From assembly GCA_902797965.1 (NCBI GenBank), contig CADBUY010000001.1, forward strand, positions 1 to 64,000: a stretch of DNA of 64,000 bases. The letters are read 5' to 3'. Both the position numbers and the translations under genes were made by a program. Source of the DNA: an uncultured bacterium (GTDB taxonomy: Bacteria > Cyanobacteriota > Vampirovibrionia > Gastranaerophilales > Gastranaerophilaceae). Positions within the stretch are counted from its first letter, which is position 1, and every line of letters starts with the position of its first letter. Below are positions 33,006 to 42,787 of this stretch, piece after piece. The notes beneath the pieces are model-generated. The model saw only the letters and a program-made list of their open reading frames with translations, did not search any database and had not been told where the DNA came from.

Positions 33006-33799
33006 ACAACCGGTTTGAGGACAAATTTTTCTATTGCTTTTACAAAACCGTCATTTTCAACCGAGTCTGTTATGTAATTTGATATCTCTTTTAGGCTATC
33101 TGTTGCATTTCCCATTGCAATTCTTAGTCCGCCTGCTTCTAAAAGTGCAATATCGTTATTCTGGTCACCGATTGTCAATGTTTCTTCTTTGGATATTCCC
33201 CAGTAATTTTGAAGGAAATGAACAGCGCAATACTTTGATGCTTCCGGATTTGAGAACTCTAAAAAGTGCGGTGTTGATTTAACTATATAAAGTTCCGGAA
33301 AAACTTTGGGCAGCTCTTGCTCATAGCGGTTTATTCTATCTGCATTATTATAATCAATTGCCAATATTTTATTAACTCGGTTTTTCTTTATCTCAGCAAA
33401 CGGTTTAACAACATAATTTACGCTTTGGCGTTTGCTGTATCTTTGAATTTCGTAATTATCATTTTCTGAATAAAGAATGTCATCATTATAAAGATTAATA
33501 TGAATATTTTCTGATTTTGCCCACGCGATAATTCTTTCAGACTCATCTTCCGTTAAGTATCTCTCGTACAAAACTTTTCCATTCTCTTTAACCAGACCTC
33601 CCTGATACGAAATAACCGGAGTGTTAAGATTAAGTTCTTTGGCAACAAGCTCTGCTGCTGCGTTCATCCTGCCAGTAACAAGAACAACTTTGACTCCAGA
33701 ATTTTGAAGTCTTTTTATACAATCTTTAACCCCTTTTGTAAATTGCTGTTCAGGGATTAGAATTGTGCCATCTATGTCTGTTGCTATAAGTTTAATCAT
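33002..33799 (-). CDS. HAD-superfamily phosphatase, Cof type
   Basis: 265 residues. Motif I DxDGT uses Asp8 and Asp10 (IATDIDGT); motif II VLVTGR (about 40-45); motif IV LTIGDQNNDIALLEAGG with Asp pair. The C2-type cap between motifs II and III is typical of Cof/YidA proteins, which dephosphorylate sugar phosphates or FMN/PLP-like compounds. It overlaps the 3' end of paralogue B by 4 bases and diverges from the sugar permease. TGT-TAAAAT ends 6 bases before the ATG and no SD is present. Confidence 0.9.
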   Translation of the reverse strand: MIKLIATDIDGTILIPEQQFTKGVKDCIKRLQNSGVKVVLVTGRMNAAAELVAKELNLNTPVISYQGGLVKENGKVLYERYLTEDESERIIAWAKSENIHINLYNDDILYSENDNYEIQRYSKRQSVNYVVKPFAEIKKNRVNKILAIDYNNADRINRYEQELPKVFPELYIVKSTPHFLEFSNPEASKYCAVHFLQNYWGISKEETLTIGDQNNDIALLEAGGLRIAMGNATDSLKEISNYITDSVENDGFVKAIEKFVLKPVV

Positions 33800-33805
33800 A
33801 GAATT

Positions 33806-33814
33806 ATTTTAACA
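33806..33814 (-). promoter_or_regulatory. Extended -10 of the HAD gene, leaderless type
   Basis: Reverse strand TGT-TAAAAT, then AATTCT (6 bases) and ATG. No SD. Confidence 0.6.
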
Positions 33815-33943
33815 CAAAAGGGTTAATCTTTAATTTTAATATTAAATGCCGGTATTTGATTGATATATACTCCAATACAATTTTTTAATTCTAAAATTTT
33901 GTCCGAGAACTTGTTTGCGTTTTCCACCCTAATATTTACACTC

Positions 33944-33972
33944 TGGACTTATGTTTTGCATCAATTTATAAT
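33944..33972 (+). promoter_or_regulatory. Leaderless-type promoter of the sugar permease gene
   Basis: TGGACT (33944-33949), 17-base spacer, TATAAT (33967-33972), then 7 bases to ATG 33980. No SD. Confidence 0.65.
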
Positions 33973-33979
33973 TATTTGT

Positions 33980-34786
33980 ATGAAAAAATTGTTTTTATAT
34001 TCCGTTTTGATATTGCTGGCGTTTTCAATGATATTACCGTTTTTTATGATGTTTTTAATCTCATTAAGCGGTCAGGATAATATTTTTACGGATTACAAAA
34101 ATATAAACCTTTCTTTTTGCGCATACAAAAATGTTTTTAATTCAATTCCTGTTATCAGATATTTTCTAAACAGCCTTATTGTTGCTTTCTGCACTACAAT
34201 TGGACAGGTTGCAATATCTGCTCTTGCCGGATACGGATTTGCAAGATGTGAGTTCAAAGGAAAAGATATTTTATTTTTTATATTCATCCTTACAATGATG
34301 GTTCCGTCACAGGTTAACATTGTGCCTTTATTCTACCTTATGAGCAAACTTGGTTGGATAAATACATATCAGGCGTTAATAGTTCCCGGGTTATTCGGCG
34401 GATTCGGCGTGTTTATGATGAGGCAATACTTTACGAGTTTTTCTAAAGAACTGGAAGAAGCATCAACACTTGACGGGTGTAATATTTGGCAAACATTCTT
34501 CAAAATTGCACTGCCTTGCGCTGTTCCGGCAATTGCAACTCTCAGCATATTCACATTTGTAACAACATGGAACAGCTTTATGTGGCCTCTGATTGTAACA
34601 AACACAGAGAGTATGCGAACAATTGCCGTAGGCTTAACCATTTTTAAAAGCACATTCAGAGAAGTTACTCTCTGGGGTGAGCTTATGGCGTGTTCCTGCA
34701 TCTGTTCAATACCTGTAATTATTGTATTTATAACAGGGAAAAAGTATCTTATAAACAACCCGCTTGACGGAGCCGTTAAAGGATAA
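33980..34786 (+). CDS. Sugar ABC transporter permease (MalG/UgpE type)
   Basis: 268 residues from ATG 33980; a longer in-frame start at 33860 would cross the promoter. Six membrane helices. The cytoplasmic EAA loop is present as LEEASTLDGCNIWQTFFKIA (E-A-A---G family motif) and docks on the ATPase. Family: carbohydrate-uptake permeases paired with a MalF-like subunit and a family-1 binding protein. A binding lipoprotein lies at 35618-36631 on the other strand, but no MalF-like or ATPase gene is seen here, so the set is incomplete in this window. Confidence 0.9.
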   Translation: MKKLFLYSVLILLAFSMILPFFMMFLISLSGQDNIFTDYKNINLSFCAYKNVFNSIPVIRYFLNSLIVAFCTTIGQVAISALAGYGFARCEFKGKDILFFIFILTMMVPSQVNIVPLFYLMSKLGWINTYQALIVPGLFGGFGVFMMRQYFTSFSKELEEASTLDGCNIWQTFFKIALPCAVPAIATLSIFTFVTTWNSFMWPLIVTNTESMRTIAVGLTIFKSTFREVTLWGELMACSCICSIPVIIVFITGKKYLINNPLDGAVKG

Positions 34787-34789
34787 GAT

Positions 34790-35515
34790 TTACCCCTCCC
34801 AATATTTGTCGAGCCATTTTGTCGGTTTTATGTAACGAAAACCCATCTTCCCAAAGTATCCTTTATATGCCTGTTCAGGTGTTGGTTTACCATGGAAAAT
34901 AAGAATTTTTGCTTCCTCCGGATCACGTGGAACTTTAAACCAGCACATTGGGAATTTATGCAGGCATTGACGTTTAAAACTTACAACCCAATCTTTTGGC
35001 CAGTATTTTAGCAATCCTTTTCTGTCCATTTCATAGGACAAAAATGCCTGTTCATTTTTGTATCTGTCACGAATAGTCAGCCCCTCTTTATAGAAGTTTT
35101 CAATAATATCAGGATGCTTACCTACTTCAAAACGAAATACGGAAGAGTTACCGATAATATCTCTTGGAAAATCATAGTCTTTCGAGATTAAGAAACTTCC
35201 CTCAACTTCAAAGAACGGGTCTAAAGAGCTTCTTATAATAATATCCAAATCCAAGAATAATGCCGTCCCTGTTAAATCTGAAAGCGGGTTTGCAAAAAGA
35301 CCAAGTTTTTTCCACATTCTGTCAGGAATTCCCTCGTCATTCAGTTCGGGAAGAGGTCTGATTTCAACTCCATCGGCAATTCCCTCTGCGTTATCGGTAA
35401 AACATACAAATCTGTGTGGTAAAGACAGGTTCTTCTCTACCATTTTATATAACTTGTTAACATATTCAGGTCCGAATTTTGTACCCCATTTGATGCAAAT
35501 AACATTTCTATCCAT
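34790..35515 (-). CDS. Glycosyltransferase-like protein
   Basis: 241 residues, ATG with AGGGAG upstream. The N-terminal half has the nucleotide-sugar fold with LFLDLDIIIRSSLDPFF, where L-D-L-D is the metal-binding DxD. FHGKPTPEQAYKG at the C-terminus has the H-G-x-x-K-P-type element of GT8-like enzymes. Likely transfers a sugar to a cell-surface glycan or a protein. It sits between the divergent sugar permease and the sugar-binding lipoprotein. Substrate cannot be read. Confidence 0.75.
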   Translation of the reverse strand: MDRNVICIKWGTKFGPEYVNKLYKMVEKNLSLPHRFVCFTDNAEGIADGVEIRPLPELNDEGIPDRMWKKLGLFANPLSDLTGTALFLDLDIIIRSSLDPFFEVEGSFLISKDYDFPRDIIGNSSVFRFEVGKHPDIIENFYKEGLTIRDRYKNEQAFLSYEMDRKGLLKYWPKDWVVSFKRQCLHKFPMCWFKVPRDPEEAKILIFHGKPTPEQAYKGYFGKMGFRYIKPTKWLDKYWEG

Positions 35516-35617
35516 ATTTATATACTCCCTTTATGGTTATCATATCATAAAAATGACAAGGAATTATATTTTATTTACAAATAAATGGTGCGTACAAACG
35601 CACACTAATTCTGAAGC

Positions 35618-36631
35618 TTATTTAAATATTTTCTTATTTAGTTCATCTCTTTGTTTGCTAAAGTTTTTATCAACTTGATTTGGTACAGATTTTTGTATTG
35701 CCTCCAGAAAAGCTTTTTCTTTTATTTTTTTTGATGAGTCAATTCTTGCGGGAACAATAAGACCTGTTTGTGTAAAGTAATCAATGCTTTTTTTTGATGA
35801 CATATATTGAACAAATTTTATTGCTTCTTTTTTATGCTTTGATTTTTTAGATATTCCCCATCCTGAAGCATCAGCAGTAATTACACCGGGGAATGTAACA
35901 ATCCCGTAAGGGAATTTAGCAGTTTCTGTGATTTTTGGATACAACCACCTGCCCGAAAGATACAAACCTATTTTCTCGTCTAAAAACATCTGAGCCAAGG
36001 TTGAACTGCCTACCTGAGCAGGAGTGGGTGCATATTTGCCCTCTAATTTTTTATAAAAATCAATTCCCTCTTCAAAACCAAGCGTCAGAGTATAAGGTGA
36101 TGCCCAATATACATCTCTTTCGTAACTAACCCCATAATGTTTTGAATCCGTTATTTTTACAATCATGGTTTTAAAATCATCAAATGTCCAATCAGGGTTA
36201 ATCTCGCCTGTAATATTTTTGTTATAGTAAAAAACAAAATTAGAAATATCTCTCGGAATTGCATATAATTTGCCATTACTGCTCATTGCCTCAACAGCCT
36301 GAGGATAAAAATCTTTCTTATCAATCAAATTATCCAAATCTTCAAGCTGACTGACATACAAAGGTAAATAAAGATTATTCAGAAAAATTACATCTGGAGC
36401 AGTTGATGAGGCAAACAAAAGATGAATTTTCTGAAAATAGTTTTGAGGAATGTGCATAAAATTAATCTTTACGTCAGGATTTTCTTTTTGATAATCCGTA
36501 ATCAGCTCTTTTAGAATTCCCGTTTCCGTTATTGAACCCCAGGAAGAAAAACTGAGTTCTACTACATCATTTTGAGTACAAGAACATAAAAAAAACGGGA
36601 GCAATAAAAGGATTAGCAGACGTTTTAGCAT
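35618..36631 (-). CDS. Sugar-binding lipoprotein of an ABC transporter
   Basis: 337 residues. N-terminal lipoprotein signal with L-C-S-C lipobox, lipid-modified Cys18. The body is family-1 (MalE/UgpB-like): TGILKELITDYQKENPDVKI, FASSTAPDVIFLNN, then WGISKKSKHKKEAIKFVQYM. It belongs with the MalG-like permease at 33980-34786 in function. It overlaps the end of the upstream FimV-like gene by 7 bases and has a weak SD, so it may depend on that transcript. Expected substrate: an oligosaccharide or glycerol-phosphate compound. Confidence 0.88.
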   Translation of the reverse strand: MLKRLLILLLLPFFLCSCTQNDVVELSFSSWGSITETGILKELITDYQKENPDVKINFMHIPQNYFQKIHLLFASSTAPDVIFLNNLYLPLYVSQLEDLDNLIDKKDFYPQAVEAMSSNGKLYAIPRDISNFVFYYNKNITGEINPDWTFDDFKTMIVKITDSKHYGVSYERDVYWASPYTLTLGFEEGIDFYKKLEGKYAPTPAQVGSSTLAQMFLDEKIGLYLSGRWLYPKITETAKFPYGIVTFPGVITADASGWGISKKSKHKKEAIKFVQYMSSKKSIDYFTQTGLIVPARIDSSKKIKEKAFLEAIQKSVPNQVDKNFSKQRDELNKKIFK

Positions 36632-39084
36632 AAATCCATTATAAACTCCATGTTATTGTCAGTCGCTTTTGCAATAAACTTATGCGCACCAATACGAACG
36701 AGGTACTGAACACTTCCGTCTGTTCCTCTTTCATTAACTCTGGTCTGAATATTCTCTGTTTTTAATTCATCATATTTCTTTAATATTTTATAGTTTTCAT
36801 CTTTTTGAGCAACTACAAAATAACCGTCATCTTTTTTAGTCAACATACATATAAAACTACCGCAAATTGCGGATTTTAAAACCGAATAAGATTTGCCGTC
36901 AATCTCACAAGCATAAGGATAATTGTTATTTTGATTTTCTTTTTGCGAACTTACTATTTTTTCTTTTTGTAATTGTTTTTCTTCAGAGAGTTTTTTATTT
37001 TCTCGCTCTGCCTTCTGTTCGCCGATCAAATCCAGAAGTTTTTGCGCCTCATCCTTAACTTTTGCTGTCTGAACCGGTTTTCCCTTTACAGTCTCCAGCG
37101 TATCAGTATTTTCTATTATACCGTAATTTTGCTCATAACTACTGTTTTTTTCCTGTTCATTATCAACAACTTCAAAACCGTCAAAATGGCTTAATTCTTC
37201 TTGAACATCATCATAAAACGGTTTAAAACTTACATTTTTAATACTGTCCAAAAGAGCGGTTTCATCAATTTTTTCCACGTTTTTTTTCGTTTCATACTTT
37301 TGAGGGTTTTTCTTGTAATCAGCAATATCGGGTAATGAGTCTTTGATAGAAAGTGTTGAAACTTCATATCCGTTCTCTACAATCGGCATGTCATCGGATG
37401 GACGAAATTTAGACGCATCCTTGCTATGAATTGCCTCAGACATATTTGCCAAATCATCAGACACCTTAAGTTTGCTGACTTCGTATCCCTCACTATAGTA
37501 TACTACATCGTGTTTTGCTTCTGATTCAATTCTCTTGTTTCCTTGTTTCTGAAGTTCCTTTGACAAATCCGGAAGCATGTCTTTTACATTCAGAATTAGC
37601 ATCTCTGAAGTTTTATGTGACTTCTTTTCTCTGCTTTCAAGCTCTTTCTTCATTGCCTCTGTGCGTTGGGGATTTGTTCTTAAATCTGTTACAAAATCCT
37701 CGTCAAGTTCAACATTGATTAGTTTTTTGATAGAATCAACGTCATCTTTTGAAAATGATAAATTTTGCTTAATCGTATAATCTGCAATAATATTTTCGAG
37801 AATTTCTATATCAGATAAATGCTTTGCTTCTTTTGGTTCTTTTAAAGCAAACTCTTCAATGTTATTTATAGTTTCATCACCTATTTCATTTTGTAATAAT
37901 TGATTCAATCTTTGAGCATCATTCTCTGAGAAATTTAGATTTTCGCTATTTATTGTATCATTGTATAACTTTTCATCAAAACCCGCCTCTTCTTCCTGAG
38001 GGTTTTCTTCTTCAGATGAAAACTGATTAAGCAGGTCAGCCAAGTCATCATATTCCTCTGAAGATTCTTCCTGCGTCGTATCATTTTTCTTTTCTGTTTT
38101 ATTTTTTTCATTATACAGGCTATCTAAATCAACAATAACTGTCGGCTCTTCCGGTTCTTTTTCTTCCGGTTCCATATTCTGTTTCGCTTCATTGCTTAAT
38201 GATGCACCTGTTACAATATTTATATTGCTTATTGGTTGTGCGTTTTTGTACTTGTCATTAAGTTTATTAATCGCATTTTTGATTTTTTTAGTCTTTGATT
38301 TTTGTTTTTTGCTATTGTCATTGTCATCAAAATCAAAATCATTTTGATTACCTACAATAGATGCCATCTGCTCTTTTCTTAAAAATACAATAAGCAGTAC
38401 CAGCATAGCGAGAACTATAATTCCTATAAAAATAGGCATTCTTTCTTTTGATGTTGTTGGTGGTACATCAATGTAATTGCTATTGAAATCTTCTGACTGA
38501 GTATTCTTTAAATTATGCGATTCCTGTTCAACAGGTTTTTCTTTTTGTTTTTCCTCTGTTACAGACGGCAACTCCTGTTGAGAAGTGGAATCATGGTGTT
38601 CCCAGTAACTTGTCTGCTTTTTAATTTCCTTTTTTGGATCCTCTGTTTTTGTTGTCGTTGTCAAAACTTTTGTCGAAACAGAACTTTTATCAGGAATATA
38701 GAGAGAAGCTACAGCGCTTACAGACGGTTCACCCTTTGTTTTAACGGTTATACGTGTATACCCGTCAACTCCGAGTGCATAAGGGAATGTTGACACTTGT
38801 ATGCTTTCAATGTTTTCATATCCATTTATTGCGGGCATAGTAGTCATTTCGCTATTTACACCTTGAAGAATTATATGATATGTATTACTGTCAACTTTTT
38901 CAGGATTAAGCGTTTGTAAAAAAGGTTTTTTTGTAAATGCAGTAAGTGATACAGTTCCATAAGAACCTCTGTCTACACGCAGCGACATCAGAGAATTCTG
39001 GTACGCATTTTCAGCAAAAGAGCCCAGCACTGTAACAACAGATGCAAGACACAATGCAATCGTTCTCTTCCTAAAATTCCTCAT
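36625..39084 (-). CDS. FimV/HubP-like membrane protein with acidic cytoplasmic tail
   Basis: About 819 residues from ATG 39084. Signal-like N-terminus, then a beta-rich periplasmic part that may be AMIN-like (about 35-120). A Ser/Thr/Lys linker, a single membrane helix (about 217-236, FIGIIVLAMLVLLIVFL) and a very acidic cytoplasmic region follow. The cytoplasmic region has repeats: ENLNFSENDAQRLNQLL and QNLSFSKDDVDSIKKLI form one pair; GYEVSKLKVSDDL and GYEVSTLSIKDSL form another. A small C-terminal globular domain ends the protein. FimV and HubP have this layout and organise type IV pili and chemosensory proteins at the pole. This role is inferred, supported by the chemosensory genes next door. 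Confidence 0.6.
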   Translation of the reverse strand: MRNFRKRTIALCLASVVTVLGSFAENAYQNSLMSLRVDRGSYGTVSLTAFTKKPFLQTLNPEKVDSNTYHIILQGVNSEMTTMPAINGYENIESIQVSTFPYALGVDGYTRITVKTKGEPSVSAVASLYIPDKSSVSTKVLTTTTKTEDPKKEIKKQTSYWEHHDSTSQQELPSVTEEKQKEKPVEQESHNLKNTQSEDFNSNYIDVPPTTSKERMPIFIGIIVLAMLVLLIVFLRKEQMASIVGNQNDFDFDDNDNSKKQKSKTKKIKNAINKLNDKYKNAQPISNINIVTGASLSNEAKQNMEPEEKEPEEPTVIVDLDSLYNEKNKTEKKNDTTQEESSEEYDDLADLLNQFSSEEENPQEEEAGFDEKLYNDTINSENLNFSENDAQRLNQLLQNEIGDETINNIEEFALKEPKEAKHLSDIEILENIIADYTIKQNLSFSKDDVDSIKKLINVELDEDFVTDLRTNPQRTEAMKKELESREKKSHKTSEMLILNVKDMLPDLSKELQKQGNKRIESEAKHDVVYYSEGYEVSKLKVSDDLANMSEAIHSKDASKFRPSDDMPIVENGYEVSTLSIKDSLPDIADYKKNPQKYETKKNVEKIDETALLDSIKNVSFKPFYDDVQEELSHFDGFEVVDNEQEKNSSYEQNYGIIENTDTLETVKGKPVQTAKVKDEAQKLLDLIGEQKAERENKKLSEEKQLQKEKIVSSQKENQNNNYPYACEIDGKSYSVLKSAICGSFICMLTKKDDGYFVVAQKDENYKILKKYDELKTENIQTRVNERGTDGSVQYLVRIGAHKFIAKATDNNMEFIMDLC

Positions 39085-39091
39085 ACCCACA

Positions 39092-39100
39092 ATTCTACCA
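39092..39100 (-). promoter_or_regulatory. Extended -10 of the FimV-like gene, leaderless type
   Basis: Reverse strand TGG-TAGAAT, then 7 bases to the ATG at 39084. A GTG one codon pair upstream is too close to the box to be the start. Confidence 0.5.
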
Positions 39101-39133
39101 TATTTTCACAAAACTAACTATACATTATTTATA

Positions 39134-40153
39134 CTACATATCAGTAACAACAATTTTTTTATCCGTAAATATTTTCTCAACATTTAAAATAGTATATGGT
39201 GTGTCATTATATATAAATTCCGCAAGAAAATATCCTTCTCCTGAGTTAACAATTTTATCTTCAGGAACTTCAAATAATTCGTTAATTTTATCAATAAGCA
39301 AGGCTATTTCCATATCATTACTTCTTACAATAATTACCGGTGTTTTTTCTTTTGTTTCTTTTGTTTCTTCTGTTTTGTCTGTTGAATTAAGATTCAGAAA
39401 TTTCTTAACATCAAGTACCGTTATGTAATCACCTCTAAGGTTCATTATTCCTGCAATAAAGTCAGGAGTCCCCGGAACTTTTGTAATTGTAGTATCTTTC
39501 ATTACTTCTTTCAGAACATCCAAAGAAATGCAATATAAATCATCATTTAGGTTAAAAGAGATTAGCTTTCGTCTTGCGTATAAATCGCCTGTTACCATGG
39601 ATAACCCTGTCTTTTCTGATATCTCTTTTGTTCTTTTCTGCATTATTTCCACAGAAGCAGGGTCACTCGGGAATAATGACGGAATGTCATAGCTTGGCAA
39701 ATTTATTGTACTCTTCAACAAATTTTCTATTGAATATAAGTTAATAATAAATATGGTATCCTGATCCTGTTTGTAAATTGAATCGATTATTGTTTTGTTA
39801 TCAACAAAAGGTATCGCATCAACATTAGCTGATTCAAACGGAGCAATTCCTATGATTTTATCGGTTATAATACCAAAAATTGTTTCATCCGTTTTTACAA
39901 TCAACAAGTCGCTGTTAACATTATATTTTGTAACATCTGTATCAAGGTAAAAACGAATATCGACAACATTTATAACAAAATTATTGTACTTTAAAAGCCC
40001 GACAATATTGTTTGGCAGCTTTTGCGGATAATCAAGCTTCGGAAGTTTCATTATCTCAAGAACACTTGCTGTATTAACGGCATACTTGCTATTTCCTAAC
40101 ATAAAATACAGGTGAGTATTCTTTTTTTGTTCAATATATCCGATTCCGTTCAT
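39134..40153 (-). CDS. Double CheW-domain scaffold protein
   Basis: 339 residues with two CheW-like SH3 domains: first about 13-155 (YFMLGNSKYAVNTASVLEIM, NNFVINVVDIRFYL), second about 195-335 (ISFNLNDDLYCISLDVLKEV, IAGIMNLRGDYITVLDVKKF). A Thr/Lys/Glu-rich insert lies within the second (KTEETKETKEKTP). CheW couples chemoreceptors to CheA. Two domains in one chain, instead of one, suggest cross-linking of receptor arrays or a CheV-like role. The start is coupled to the stop of the GGDEF gene (they share one base). Confidence 0.88.
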   Translation of the reverse strand: MNGIGYIEQKKNTHLYFMLGNSKYAVNTASVLEIMKLPKLDYPQKLPNNIVGLLKYNNFVINVVDIRFYLDTDVTKYNVNSDLLIVKTDETIFGIITDKIIGIAPFESANVDAIPFVDNKTIIDSIYKQDQDTIFIINLYSIENLLKSTINLPSYDIPSLFPSDPASVEIMQKRTKEISEKTGLSMVTGDLYARRKLISFNLNDDLYCISLDVLKEVMKDTTITKVPGTPDFIAGIMNLRGDYITVLDVKKFLNLNSTDKTEETKETKEKTPVIIVRSNDMEIALLIDKINELFEVPEDKIVNSGEGYFLAEFIYNDTPYTILNVEKIFTDKKIVVTDM

Positions 40154-41628
40154 TATATACTATCCTTTGCGTTATTGCCATCGTATACTATAACTCTGTT
40201 TCTTCCGCTTTCTTTTGCTGTATATAGAGCCTCATCTGCGGATTTTAACATCTCTGCAGAAGTTTTGAAGTCCTGAAAATTCATTGTTAACCCAATACTT
40301 ACGGTCACTTTTGCCTTTACTCCGTTATACTCAAAAGCATACTCTTCGACAGAACGTCTGAGGCGCTGAACAGGAATTAATGCTCCTTCAATATTAGTTT
40401 CAGGCATTATCATAACTAATTCTTCACCGCCATATCTGAACAGAAGATCCGTTTTTCTGAATGATGCTTTCATCAAATCAGATACTGTTTTAAGAACGTA
40501 ATCGCCATATTGGTGTCCATAAGTATCATTAACCTTTTTAAAGAAGTCAATATCGAGCATTGCCAGACTGAAATCTGCCGGATGTCGTTTGGTACGGTTA
40601 TATTCCTGCTCTAAACCAAGCTCAAATTGTCTTCTGTTATATAAACCGGTCAAGCCGTCTAATACCGACATAAATTCTTTTTCTGTATACTGATACTTCA
40701 TTTTAAATATTGCAAGCAGCTCGCTTATCATAATGTCAAAGTATCTGAATGAAGCATAATCAGCATCCGAACGTGTATAGAAACAAATTCCGCCTATAAG
40801 TTTTTTATCAAATACGAGCGGAATAATAATTTTTGACTTCATATCCGTAAATGTATAGTCAATTTCTTTACCCAATAAAATTCTAACTACCTCGAATTTT
40901 GTATCATTTATGGTTTTTATGTCAGCCAATTTTCTGAAAAAATCGTACTGAATATCTGATAAAAGATTTTTTGACAGATTTCTTCCTAACGTATCTATAT
41001 AAAGAATGTTCTCCGAATAATCATCAGGTGAAGCAAAATAAACTCCCGCAACAGTATATTCAACAAATGAACTTAACAAAGAGAATAATTTTTCAACCAG
41101 AATTCTTTCATAATTAAGAAAGTCGCTGAGATTTCTAAATTCATTTGCAAAAACAGATTTAAGCAGCAAGTCATTCAAAATTGTATTTAATTGTGACTGA
41201 GCCGAGTTATCAGGAGTAGCCTGAGAAGCTATCTTTTCTTTGTACTCATCTGATACAGGATATCTTCTTAATGTTGCATTAATATTAGATACCAGTTCAT
41301 CCATATCAATAGATTTAGATAAAAACAACTGAGCTCCGGCTTTTTTACCCCAAAAGCTGTCTATTTTCTTATCAAGAATAGTTAACAAAATTACCGGAAT
41401 TCTCTTTGTTTCTTCCTTACTCTTAACCAATCTGCACAACTGATATCCGTCAATTGCAGGCATCATAATATCAGATAAAACAAGATCAGGAACAAATTCA
41501 AACAGTTTTTTGTATGCTTCTGCTCCGTTTGTTGCAGTTTCTACTTCAAAACCATTACTTAAAAGCCCATCTTTTAAAAACTTTAATTGTGAATCGCTAT
41601 CTTCTACCAGTAAAATTTTTGCTGCCAT
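40153..41628 (-). CDS. Response regulator with diguanylate cyclase output
   Basis: 491 residues. Receiver domain (1-125) with acidic pair near 10-11 and phospho-acceptor Asp53 (LVLSDIMMPAIDGYQL). A GAF-like middle (about 150-310) follows, then GGDEF domain 325-485 with active site GGEEL (400-404) and an I-site RKTD (391-394) five residues upstream. The intact I-site implies c-di-GMP feedback. It lies upstream of the CheW scaffold and divergent from the MCP gene. Phosphorylation by the CheA hybrid would tie surface sensing to c-di-GMP. Confidence 0.93.
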   Translation of the reverse strand: MAAKILLVEDSDSQLKFLKDGLLSNGFEVETATNGAEAYKKLFEFVPDLVLSDIMMPAIDGYQLCRLVKSKEETKRIPVILLTILDKKIDSFWGKKAGAQLFLSKSIDMDELVSNINATLRRYPVSDEYKEKIASQATPDNSAQSQLNTILNDLLLKSVFANEFRNLSDFLNYERILVEKLFSLLSSFVEYTVAGVYFASPDDYSENILYIDTLGRNLSKNLLSDIQYDFFRKLADIKTINDTKFEVVRILLGKEIDYTFTDMKSKIIIPLVFDKKLIGGICFYTRSDADYASFRYFDIMISELLAIFKMKYQYTEKEFMSVLDGLTGLYNRRQFELGLEQEYNRTKRHPADFSLAMLDIDFFKKVNDTYGHQYGDYVLKTVSDLMKASFRKTDLLFRYGGEELVMIMPETNIEGALIPVQRLRRSVEEYAFEYNGVKAKVTVSIGLTMNFQDFKTSAEMLKSADEALYTAKESGRNRVIVYDGNNAKDSI

Positions 41629-41713
41629 CGTAATTGATATATTCCAATTTCTTAAAATTTAGTATAAAATAATTATATAATAAATGTTCAAAAAAAACTA
41701 TAGGAGAGAAGAA

Positions 41714-42760
41714 GTGGGTATAGAATGGAATTTAGGTCTAAGACAGAAGTTTAACATAAAGTGCGCAATAGATTTGGGCGTTTTTATTTTAACATGTGTT
41801 TTAATTGGCGTTTTTGCAAAAGCACAAAATATTGCTCCTTATGACACAGTTATATTTATCGCAATCATTGCAATTATTAATCTGTTGTCACAGTTTATTA
41901 CAAAACAGTGGATTGTAAAAATTATTAAAAAATCTCTTTCTGTTCAGTCTGAGTCTATATCTGCTACTACGGAAGATGTTTTGAACTCTGTTAACAACCA
42001 GAAAAGAAAATTTGAAGTAATATCAGCAAATAACAAAACAATGTCAGGATTGCTTGAAAAATTAAAAATTATATCAGAAGACTCTGTTGTTATGTCTAAA
42101 AACACAGAAAAACAAATTGACCAATCTATTAATTTTTCTCAGAAAGAACACGATTTTATCTCGGCTAATGTTGAAAAAATGTTAATCCTAAGACAAAAAA
42201 TTCAGATGATTGCTGAGCTTATTCTTGAACTTTCCGAGCACTCTCAGCAAATCGGAAATACAATAAGTGTAGTTGATGATATTGCGGAACAGACAAACAT
42301 GCTTGCCCTTAATGCTGCAGTAGAAGCTGCTCGTGCAGGCGAACATGGGAAAGGGTTTGCGGTTGTAGCAGGTGAAATCAGAAAGTTAGCTGATGAATCT
42401 AAACAGGCAATCACAAAAATCACATCTTTAACGAGTAACATTCAATACACTACTAACTCTACAGTCATGGCTACAGAAGAGGGAACAAAAGAAATCGAAT
42501 CTGTAGTTAAAGATATCAATACGCTTCTTAATGACTCAGAAACATTGTTAACACTAATAAAAGACATTATGGATTCTCTTGAGGGAATTAATAAAAACGC
42601 ACAAAAACAAAGTGACATAATTGAAAAATTAGGTTCAATGGACGAAGAACTGAATACTGCATCCGGAGATTTTATCCAATTTTTGGCAGCACATACAGAA
42701 AAAATATCTGCGTTGAACAATCTTACAGCCAGTATAAAGACTTCTGTCGAAGAAGATTAA
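41714..42760 (+). CDS. Methyl-accepting chemotaxis protein without sensory domain
   Basis: 348 residues from GTG 41714. AGGAG seven bases upstream and TATAAT at 41676-41681 support this over ATG 41684. Two adjacent membrane helices near the N-terminus ([33 protein letters not shown]) leave almost no periplasmic loop. A cytoplasmic four-helix bundle follows, with the highly conserved tip [20 protein letters not shown]. No ligand domain, so input may be membrane state, a partner protein or pilus contact, as for PilJ-like receptors. CheA follows 27 bases downstream. Confidence 0.9.
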   Translation: MGIEWNLGLRQKFNIKCAIDLGVFILTCVLIGVFAKAQNIAPYDTVIFIAIIAIINLLSQFITKQWIVKIIKKSLSVQSESISATTEDVLNSVNNQKRKFEVISANNKTMSGLLEKLKIISEDSVVMSKNTEKQIDQSINFSQKEHDFISANVEKMLILRQKIQMIAELILELSEHSQQIGNTISVVDDIAEQTNMLALNAAVEAARAGEHGKGFAVVAGEIRKLADESKQAITKITSLTSNIQYTTNSTVMATEEGTKEIESVVKDINTLLNDSETLLTLIKDIMDSLEGINKNAQKQSDIIEKLGSMDEELNTASGDFIQFLAAHTEKISALNNLTASIKTSVEED

Positions 42761-42787
42761 TAACAGGTATAAACACCGGAATAAAAA

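Noticed and set aside
33860-33979. Longer N-terminus of the sugar permease
   Set aside because: The region carries the promoter boxes TGGACT and TATAAT. The family normally begins near the first membrane helix at ATG 33980.
39201-39428. Forward frame inside the CheW gene
   Set aside because: Complement of the Thr/Lys/Glu-rich insert of the double CheW protein; no SD or promoter.
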